This document shows, one piece after another, positions 44,488 through 51,303 of a stretch of 64,000 nt of DNA. The DNA comes from Nesterenkonia sp. (GTDB taxonomy: Bacteria; Actinomycetota; Actinomycetes; Actinomycetales; Micrococcaceae), in the NCBI RefSeq assembly GCF_029265375.1, contig NZ_JAJUJJ010000001.1:1-64000 (forward strand), in the 5' to 3' direction. Both the position numbers and the translations under genes were made by a program. Below the pieces are notes generated by a model. The model worked only from the letters and a program-made list of their open reading frames with translations, was not told where the DNA came from and did not search any database. Numbering within the stretch: the first letter of the stretch is position 1; every line of letters begins with the position of its first letter.

Positions 44488-45203
44488 GGGTTCTCTCCTC
44501 GCTCGTCGCCCAGCACACGGGTGACGTCTTCGACGCTCTGTTCCAGCAGGGACATCGCCGCATCGGCGGCCTGCACGGGTTCCCGGGCCACGACGGCCTC
44601 GACCACCCGCTGGTGGGAGGGGACCGGATCGGCCACCTGATGGTCGTGGACGAGCTGGTCGCGCACCATCAGGGCCGGTTCCACGAACACGCTCATCTGG
44701 GCGAAGAGCTCGTTGCCGGTGGCACGCAGCAGCACCTGGTGGAAGACCAGGTCGGTCCGCGCGGCCTGGTCCGCGGTGCCCCCGCGGGCGTCCTTCATAC
44801 CCTCCAGCGCCTCCTGGAGGGCAGACACGTCTTCCTCGGTCCGGCGTTCGGCGGCCAGGGCGGCGGCCCGCGGTTCGATGGCGGTACGCACCTCGGCGAG
44901 GTCGCGCAGGACCGCCTCGGAGTCGCCGACGGTCTGCCGCCAGCGCAGCACGTCGCTGTCCAGGGCGTTCCACTCGGAGCGGGGACGCACGAAGGTCCCG
45001 CGCTTCTGCCGGGCGTCGAGGAGGCCCTTGGCCATGAGGACCTTGATGGCCTCGCGCAGCGAAGTCAGCGAGAGGTCGAGCTCCTCACCGATCTGCTGCA
45101 GGTCCAGGACCTCTCCGGGTGCGATGCTCCCGTTGACGATCCTGGCGCCCAGCAGCTCCACCGTGCTGCCGTGCACGCCGCGTCCCCTGTAACCGCCTAC
45201 CAC
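44484..45203 (-). CDS. GntR/FadR (FCD) family regulator, DgoR-like
   Basis: 239 residues. The winged helix at residues 1-75 shows GARIVNGSIAPGEVLDLQQIGEELDLSLTSLREAIKVL; the C-terminal FCD helical domain has the metal/effector region RTDLVFHQVLLRATGNELF and SHQRVVEAV. It sits upstream of, and is coupled to, dgoD, as DgoR does in enterobacteria, so it likely represses the galactonate genes and responds to galactonate (inference). A TnTGT-nn-ACAnA-type motif fitting this family occurs at two promoters of the cluster. Confidence 0.9.
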   Translation of the reverse strand: MVGGYRGRGVHGSTVELLGARIVNGSIAPGEVLDLQQIGEELDLSLTSLREAIKVLMAKGLLDARQKRGTFVRPRSEWNALDSDVLRWRQTVGDSEAVLRDLAEVRTAIEPRAAALAAERRTEEDVSALQEALEGMKDARGGTADQAARTDLVFHQVLLRATGNELFAQMSVFVEPALMVRDQLVHDHQVADPVPSHQRVVEAVVAREPVQAADAAMSLLEQSVEDVTRVLGDERGENP

Positions 45204-45283
45204 TGCGCCTTCAGCTCCTCACACACATCTCGTCCTCTCATGCCGCCGTGCCCGGCTGCCTGCCCTGCGTCCCCGCCGTCTGC

Positions 45284-46030
45284 TCACGTCGAGTCCTTGG
45301 TGATGCTCCATCCCCCGTCGACGGCGACCGTGGCCCCGGTCATGTAGGAGGCCCTCTCGGAGAGGAGGAAGGCGATCACCTGCGCGACCTCTTCAGGCTC
45401 CCCGAGCCTGTCCAGGGCGGTCTGGGCCGCGCTCCGCCGCCGCCTCTCCTCGTCCACCCTGTCCCACTGCGCGGTGCGGATGGGGCCGGGCGTCACGCAG
45501 TTCACGCGCACCTGCGGGCCGTACTGCGCGGCCAGCTGCCGGGCGAGTCCGGCCTGGCCGGCCTTGGAGGCTGCGTAGCCGGGCACATCGGGCAGCCCGA
45601 AGTGCGCGTGCACCGAGGAGACGATGACGACACCGCCGGGACGGGCGGCCCCAGGCCCTTCTGCACGCCGCAGGTCCGGCAGGCAGGCGCGCACGCCGTG
45701 GAAGGCCCCCGTGAGGTTGACCTCGAGCTGGCGCTGCCAGGACTCGGGGGTCATCTCATGCAAGGGTGTGATGTCGGTGGCCAGGGCATTGAGGACAAGG
45801 CCGCCGACCGGGCCCAGCGCCTCGCGCGCCTCGGCCACGACCCGCTCCCAGTCCGGGGCCGAGGCGACGTCGGCCTCCCAGCCCTGTGCACCCTGGCCCA
45901 GGGCTGCGGCCCGCTCTTCGACGAGGGGGTCCACGTCGGTGAGCGCCACCCGCCAGCCTGCGGAGTACAGGGTCTGGGCGGTGGCCAGCCCGATCCCCCG
46001 GGCCGCACCGGTCACGACTGCCGTAGGCAT
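45284..46030 (-). CDS. SDR oxidoreductase, probable galactose dehydrogenase
   Basis: 248 residues, classical short-chain dehydrogenase: cofactor loop TGAARGIG at residues 8-15, ADV and LNALATD segments, catalytic Ser in VSSVHAHFG and Tyr-x-x-x-Lys in GYAASKAG, and the C-terminal YMTGATVAVDGGW. A hydrophobic-acidic TDVD after strand 2 favours NAD over NADP. It heads the galactonate genes, so oxidation of D-galactose to its lactone is the natural guess; another polyol or sugar remains possible. Good AAGGAG site. The 80-base gap to the FCD gene shows no clear signal. Confidence 0.85.
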   Translation of the reverse strand: MPTAVVTGAARGIGLATAQTLYSAGWRVALTDVDPLVEERAAALGQGAQGWEADVASAPDWERVVAEAREALGPVGGLVLNALATDITPLHEMTPESWQRQLEVNLTGAFHGVRACLPDLRRAEGPGAARPGGVVIVSSVHAHFGLPDVPGYAASKAGQAGLARQLAAQYGPQVRVNCVTPGPIRTAQWDRVDEERRRRSAAQTALDRLGEPEEVAQVIAFLLSERASYMTGATVAVDGGWSITKDST

Positions 46031-46057
46031 GGACCATCTCCTTCCTGGACGTCCTCC

Positions 46058-46074
46058 TCTGTAGACATATTTAA
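46058..46074 (-). promoter_or_regulatory. FCD-type operator overlapping a -10, before the SDR gene
   Basis: On the plus strand TCTGTAGACATATTT (46058-46072), centred on TGT-nn-ACA. On the minus strand the adjoining TTAAAT (46074-46069) is a good -10. The same arrangement, 13 of 15 bases identical, occurs at 54269 before the GH2 gene. It lies in the 48-base gap after the GH36 gene, implying an internal promoter for the galactonate genes. Confidence 0.55.
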
Positions 46075-46078
46075 TGGT

Positions 46079-48121
46079 TTATGCGTTCCGGGGCAGGAGC
46101 ACGGCGTCACAGTCGCCCCACCGCCAGCGGATCTCCACCGGGGGCTCGTCCTCGAACTCCGGACCCGCCAGCCGGAACTCCGACGGCCCTGAGGCGCCCG
46201 GGCGGCGGTAGGCCAGCAGGAACACCGCATCCTTACCAGTGTGCTGCACTGCGTAGAAGTCCCCGGCAGGGTCACCGTGCCGGTGGACCCGGGAGGTGAA
46301 GACCGTGCTGCGGGCCTCCTGGTACAGCGCCACGAGCTCCCTGGCCCGGGACAGTGCGTCCCCGTCCCAGGCCAGCAGGTCCGCACCGATGCCGAGCACG
46401 CCGGCCATCGCGACGGCGAACCTGAACTCCAGGCTCGCCGGATCCGGGTCGAGCACATCGGGCTCATCGGTGACCCAGGAGCTCATCGCCCAGCTGGGGA
46501 AGGCCTCCAGGAAGCCGTGCTGGACGGCCAGCCTGTCCCGCGGGCCGGTCTCGTCGCTGGGCCAGACCACATCCGTGCGCGCGAGCACCTCATGGTCGAT
46601 CCTCCCTCCGCCCCCTGCGCAGCCCTCTACGGTGACGTGGGGGAACTCCGCGCGGATCATCTCCAGGAGCCGGTAGTAGGCCCGGGTGTGCCGCCAGGAC
46701 CAGTCGTCCGCCCCGGGGACCGGGCATCCGCCGTCCTCAATGGACCGGTTCATATCCCACTTCAGGTAGGTGATGTCATAGCGGCTGAGCAGCCTGCGCA
46801 GCATCCCGGCGGCCCACTCCTCGACCTCCGGACGGCCCAGATCCAGCATGTACTGATTCCTCAGCGTGCGCAGAGGACGGCCCTGGACGTGATGCACCCA
46901 CTCGGGATGCGCCCGGTACAGGTCGCTGTCAGGGTTCACCGCCTCCGGCTCCACCCAGATGCCGAACCGCATCCCACGGGCCCGCACGCCGTCGATGAGC
47001 TCCTCGAGCCCGCGGGGGAACTTCTGCGGGTCCACATCCCAGTCGCCCAGGCCGGACCGGTCGGAGACCCTGCCCCGGAACCAGCCGTCGTCGACCACGA
47101 AGACCTCAGCGCCGATCTCCGCCGCGGCCTCAGTCAGCCGCAGCTGATGGTCCACGCGCACGTCGAAGCCGGTGGCATACCAGGCGTTATAGACCACAGG
47201 GCGGTGCTCGGGGCCGGTGGTCCTGGTTAGCGTCTGCTGATAGCGGTGCCACTGGCGGGCCACCGCATCGGCGTCGCCGCGCACCCTCAGCCCCGTGAGT
47301 ACCGGGGTGGTGAGCTGCCCTCCCGGGGCCAGCGTGAGGATGCCCGACTCGTCGTCGGGCCCTCCGGCCAGCCGGATCCGGCCGGTGAACGGCGGGGCGT
47401 CTGCGCTCATCCTCCAGGAGCCGCTCCAGGCCAGGGCGGCCGAGTGGGCCAGCTCCGGGTCCTCCCCGCCGCGGACGGTCATGACCGGCGCGTAGGTGTG
47501 GGACGTGATGCCCTGCCTGCTGCCGATGCTCAGCGTGCCGGCGCCCAGCCGGGTCCGGGCGCGGGTGTACTCCCGGGACCAGGCACCGTGGAGCAGCTCG
47601 ACGACGGCGCCCTCACCCCCGGGGACCTCGAAGGCCCCGCCCCAGGCGCGCAGCAGCTCGAGGTCCTCCGAGGCCGTGCTGCGCAGGACCGCCCACTTCT
47701 CCACCACCTCGTGCCGGGGCGAGGTGCGCACGTGCAGCTCCACCTCCAGCCCCAGGCCGGGATCGGCCAGCGGGCACACCATGTGGTCGCCGTCCTCCCG
47801 CTGCTCCAGGACCACCTCGCCGTGGATCTCCAGGCGCGCACCGCGCACGCCGTCGGCCCGGCGGACGACGATCTCGGCGCTGTGGACCGACCGGGTCCCC
47901 AAGGCAGTCGCCTCCAGGGGCAGCAGGTCCAGGGGATCCTCGAAGGAGGTGCTGCGCCGAGGCAGCCCGATCTCCGGAAGACCCCCGCCCGGCTCGCCCC
48001 AGCGCACCAGCACCAGGCCTCTGCGCCCCGGCGCCAGCCCGACGGCGTACTCCCCGGAGCCGGTGCGCAGCCGCCAGGTCTTCGTGCCCTCCCCTGCGGG
48101 GGCTGTCGTGGGGGCGCTCAC
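46079..48121 (-). CDS. GH36 alpha-galactosidase
   Basis: About 680 residues; removes alpha-linked galactose (e.g. from raffinose-type sugars or galactomannan fragments). GH36 hallmarks: EVFVVDDGWFRGR, GIWVEPEAVNPDSDLY, the nucleophile Asp in TYLKWDMNRSIEDGG and the acid/base Asp in VWPSDETGPRDRLAVQ. The start is GTG 48121, overlapping the permease stop (GTGA); the upstream extension is discarded. No signal peptide. Coupled to the third ABC system, so likely acts on what it imports. Confidence 0.94.
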   Translation of the reverse strand: MSAPTTAPAGEGTKTWRLRTGSGEYAVGLAPGRRGLVLVRWGEPGGGLPEIGLPRRSTSFEDPLDLLPLEATALGTRSVHSAEIVVRRADGVRGARLEIHGEVVLEQREDGDHMVCPLADPGLGLEVELHVRTSPRHEVVEKWAVLRSTASEDLELLRAWGGAFEVPGGEGAVVELLHGAWSREYTRARTRLGAGTLSIGSRQGITSHTYAPVMTVRGGEDPELAHSAALAWSGSWRMSADAPPFTGRIRLAGGPDDESGILTLAPGGQLTTPVLTGLRVRGDADAVARQWHRYQQTLTRTTGPEHRPVVYNAWYATGFDVRVDHQLRLTEAAAEIGAEVFVVDDGWFRGRVSDRSGLGDWDVDPQKFPRGLEELIDGVRARGMRFGIWVEPEAVNPDSDLYRAHPEWVHHVQGRPLRTLRNQYMLDLGRPEVEEWAAGMLRRLLSRYDITYLKWDMNRSIEDGGCPVPGADDWSWRHTRAYYRLLEMIRAEFPHVTVEGCAGGGGRIDHEVLARTDVVWPSDETGPRDRLAVQHGFLEAFPSWAMSSWVTDEPDVLDPDPASLEFRFAVAMAGVLGIGADLLAWDGDALSRARELVALYQEARSTVFTSRVHRHGDPAGDFYAVQHTGKDAVFLLAYRRPGASGPSEFRLAGPEFEDEPPVEIRWRWGDCDAVLLPRNA

Positions 48122-48996
48122 TTGTCCGTCCCCACGAGCAGCCCGGAGACGAACTGCTTCTGGAAGATGAAGAAGACCACAGCCGTGGGGATGGCCGCGA
48201 CCAGGGCCCCGGCCGCGATCACGTTCCATGAGCTGCCGAAGCCGCCCATCATGTTCAGCAGCTGCGCGGTGATGGGGAACTTGTCCTCGGTGCGCAGCAC
48301 CGTCATGGCCCAGATCAGGTCGTTGAAGATCCAGGTGGTGGACAGCGCCCCCAGCGCCGCCATCGAGGGCCGGGAGAGGGGGAGCACGATCGCCCAGAAG
48401 ATCTTCCCCGCGCCCGCCCCGTCGATCCGGGCGGCCTCGAAGACCTCATCCGGCAGGTTCCGCATGAAGCCGTAGAGCACGAAGGTGTAGAACCCGATGC
48501 CGAAGCCGACCTGCACGATGGTCAGGGCGAACAGCGTGTCGTAGATCCCCAGGCTGTCGGTGATCGCCGAGACCGGCACCAGCAGGATCTGCGGGGGCAG
48601 CAGGTTCCCGGCGAGCATCGTCAGCAGGATGGTCTTGCGGAGCGGGATCTCGAACCTGCTCAGCGCATAGGCGGCGACGGCCGAGAGCGCCAGCGAGAGG
48701 AAGACCCCTCCCGCGGTCACGGCGATGCTGTTGCCCAGCGCCCGCCACAGGCCGCCTCCTTCGAAGGCGGTGATGAACCCCTCGAAGGAGATCGAGGTGG
48801 GCAGCGCGCCGATGCCGCGGGCGGCGATGTCGTCGAAGGAGCGGATCGAGACGAACCCCACGAAGACGATCGGGCTGATCCACAGCAGCGACAGGGGCAC
48901 CATCGCCACGTGCAGCCAGGGCGAACGGGCCGGCCGGCGGCGCCTGCGCACCTGCGGCGCACGGGCGGGCCGGGACGACGTCGTCGTTGTTGTCAT
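48118..48996 (-). CDS. Carbohydrate ABC permease (MalG-like), third system
   Basis: 292 residues with a basic N-terminal head and six membrane segments; EAA loop FEAARIDGAGAGKIFWAIVLP. Second permease of the operon, 15 bases after the preceding permease and overlapping the GH36 start. No ATPase gene nearby. Confidence 0.92.
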   Translation of the reverse strand: MTTTTTSSRPARAPQVRRRRRPARSPWLHVAMVPLSLLWISPIVFVGFVSIRSFDDIAARGIGALPTSISFEGFITAFEGGGLWRALGNSIAVTAGGVFLSLALSAVAAYALSRFEIPLRKTILLTMLAGNLLPPQILLVPVSAITDSLGIYDTLFALTIVQVGFGIGFYTFVLYGFMRNLPDEVFEAARIDGAGAGKIFWAIVLPLSRPSMAALGALSTTWIFNDLIWAMTVLRTEDKFPITAQLLNMMGGFGSSWNVIAAGALVAAIPTAVVFFIFQKQFVSGLLVGTDK

Positions 48997-49011
48997 GGTG
49001 AGTCCTCCTCC

Positions 49012-49974
49012 TCAGTCCTCGTTGCGGGACTGGCGGACCAGGTAGGTGATGATGAATCCGATGGCCAGGGCGAAGATCACCACGGAGATCGCCGAGGCGT
49101 AGCCCAGGTTCCCGGTGGTGAACGCCTGCTGGAACATATAGGTGCTCAGCAGCTGGGTCTCGTTGTACGGACCGCCCCGGGTCATGGCCCAGACGATGTC
49201 GAAGGTGCGCAGCGAGTCGATCACGGTCACCGCGAAGACCACCGTGTGCACCCCCTTGAGCTGGGGCATCACGATCCGCCAGAACCGCGTCCAGGCATTG
49301 GCCCCGTCGACTGCGGCGGCCTCCTCCAGGGACTCGTCGCAGCTCTTCAGCCCGGCCAGGTAGAGGACCATGATGTAGCCGACCTGCCGCCAGACCGCGG
49401 CGATGAGCACCGCGTAGAGGGCCAGGTCCGGATCGGCCAGCCACTGCCGCTGCAGAGACTCCAGCCCCACCAGACCGAGGGAGGCGTTCATCGGCCCGTC
49501 CGGGGCGTACATCACCCGCCAGAACAGGCCGGTGACCGCCAGCGAGACCACCATCGGCAGGAAGATCGCACTGCGGTAGAGCCCCACCATCGGGCCCGGC
49601 TTGTTCAGTGCCACGGCGAGCGCCAGTCCGATCACCACCGAGAGGCCCCCGAAGCCGATGATCCAGATGATGTTGTTCTCCAGGGCCGTCCGGAAGATCG
49701 GATCGTCCCAGAGGTCCACGAAGTTCTGGAGGCCCACCGGCTCGGCAGGGGTGATGCCGTCCCAGCGGGTCACCGACAGCGAGAAGGAGTTCAGCGCCGG
49801 CCAGAACACCCAGAAGACCTCGAAGACCACCGGGACCAGCAGGAACAGCCAGATCAGCATCGGCACACGGCGCAGCCGGGAGAGGACCCGGGCACCGAAC
49901 CCGGGGGCCCGCTGCGGGGCCTGCGGGGAGGCGGTCCGGGTCTCCTCGGTGCGGGAGGGTGCTTCCACCGCCAT
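49012..49974 (-). CDS. Carbohydrate ABC permease (MalF-like), third system
   Basis: 320 residues. A polar 30-residue head precedes six membrane segments (MLIWLFLLVPVVFEVFWVFW onwards); the EAA loop is slightly unusual, EEAAAVDGANAWTRFWRIVMP. Its ATG overlaps the binding-protein stop (TGATG). Confidence 0.92.
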   Translation of the reverse strand: MAVEAPSRTEETRTASPQAPQRAPGFGARVLSRLRRVPMLIWLFLLVPVVFEVFWVFWPALNSFSLSVTRWDGITPAEPVGLQNFVDLWDDPIFRTALENNIIWIIGFGGLSVVIGLALAVALNKPGPMVGLYRSAIFLPMVVSLAVTGLFWRVMYAPDGPMNASLGLVGLESLQRQWLADPDLALYAVLIAAVWRQVGYIMVLYLAGLKSCDESLEEAAAVDGANAWTRFWRIVMPQLKGVHTVVFAVTVIDSLRTFDIVWAMTRGGPYNETQLLSTYMFQQAFTTGNLGYASAISVVIFALAIGFIITYLVRQSRNED

Positions 49975-51266
49975 CAGTCGAACGTCCCTTCAGCGGCGCG
50001 CTGCCAGTCCTCCAGGATCTGGGTCAGCGACTCAGGCTCGGCGAGGAACCGGGTCAGCGCGTCGTCGGCCGTGGCCTGCAGTGCGTCCGAGCCGTCCCTG
50101 TTGAAGAACTGGGTGATCTCCTCGGTCTCCTCGAGCAGCTGGATGCCCTTCTGCACCAGCGGGCTGAAGTCGGAGGTGTCGACGTCGGGCGAGGTCGGCA
50201 GGTACCCGCTGTCAGACATCTCGATGAAGGTCTCCTGGCTCTCGGCGGAGGCCATGTAGTCCAGGAAGGCCAGGGTCTCCTCGTGGTTGTTGCCCCGGGC
50301 GGCGGCGAAGTAGCCGTCGGTGGGCGCCTCCTCGGCGGTGGGCACCGAGTCGTTGATCACCGGCACCGAGAAGAAGTCCAGGTCGTCTCGCTGGTCCTCG
50401 GGGAAGTACTCGGTCACGAAGGCTCCCACCAGGTACATGGCCGCCTCGTTGTTGGCCATCGGGGTCACCGCCTCCTGGTTGTCGTAGGAGGTCATATTGG
50501 GGTCGAAGTAGGGGATGAGGCGCCCGTACTCCTCCATGACGTCGACGACCTCCTGGTCGGTGAACGAGTGCTCCCCGGCCAGCAGCTCCCGGTGGTACTC
50601 AGGCCCGTTGATGCGCAGGTTCAGGTAGTCGAACCAGCCCGACGCCATCCAGGGGGTGGGGCCGATGCCGTTGGCCAGCGGGATGACCCCCTGGCCGCTG
50701 AGGTCCTCGCAGAGCGCATGGAACTCGTCCCAGGTGCTCGGCGGCTCCACGCCCCATTCCTCGAAGGCGGACTTCTTGTAGAAGACCGACCACCAGTAGT
50801 ACTGGGTGGGCACGAAGATCTGGTTGCCGTCGTCGTCGCTGGAGAGGCTGCGCAGCGCGTCCGAGAAGTTCGCGCAGGCGCCGTCACCCTCCCACAGGGA
50901 GGAGACGTCCAGCAACAGGCCCTCACGGGCGTAGTTGCGGGCGACCGACCCTGCATACCAGGTCAGCACGTCCGGCGGGTTGTTCGAGCGCAGGTAGTTG
51001 GTCAGCTGGGCACGGAACTGCTCGGTGGCCACCGAGTTCATGGTGACGTCGCCGTCGTCGTACTCACTGACCAGGTGCTCCAGCGCCGCACGTGGGCTGG
51101 TGTCCTGGATGGAGTTCTGGAAGGTGATCCCTCCCCCTCCGCCGCCGTTCTGCGAGCCGCCGCCGCTGCCGCCGCCCACGCATCCGGCCAGGATGCCGCT
51201 GAGGCCTAGTGCTCCGGTGCCGAGCAGAAGGTTCCTGCGCGACACCGTTGTCTGCGAGTGATTCAT
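49974..51266 (-). CDS. Sugar-binding lipoprotein, third CUT1 system
   Basis: About 430 residues. The signal VSRRNLLLGTGALGLSGILAGC combines a twin-arginine motif with lipobox LAGC; a Gly/Ser/Gln-rich linker of about 20 residues follows. The body is a family 1 solute-binding protein (PDVLTWYAGSVARNYAREG, IPLANGIGPTPWMASGWFDY). AAGGAGG precedes ATG 51266, so the longer open frame is rejected. Follows the GH2 gene by 37 bases on the same strand. Confidence 0.93.
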   Translation of the reverse strand: MNHSQTTVSRRNLLLGTGALGLSGILAGCVGGGSGGGSQNGGGGGGITFQNSIQDTSPRAALEHLVSEYDDGDVTMNSVATEQFRAQLTNYLRSNNPPDVLTWYAGSVARNYAREGLLLDVSSLWEGDGACANFSDALRSLSSDDDGNQIFVPTQYYWWSVFYKKSAFEEWGVEPPSTWDEFHALCEDLSGQGVIPLANGIGPTPWMASGWFDYLNLRINGPEYHRELLAGEHSFTDQEVVDVMEEYGRLIPYFDPNMTSYDNQEAVTPMANNEAAMYLVGAFVTEYFPEDQRDDLDFFSVPVINDSVPTAEEAPTDGYFAAARGNNHEETLAFLDYMASAESQETFIEMSDSGYLPTSPDVDTSDFSPLVQKGIQLLEETEEITQFFNRDGSDALQATADDALTRFLAEPESLTQILEDWQRAAEGTFD

Positions 51267-51303
51267 GATTCCTCCTTGTTTAGGACTTGTTTCTGGGCAG
51301 GCC

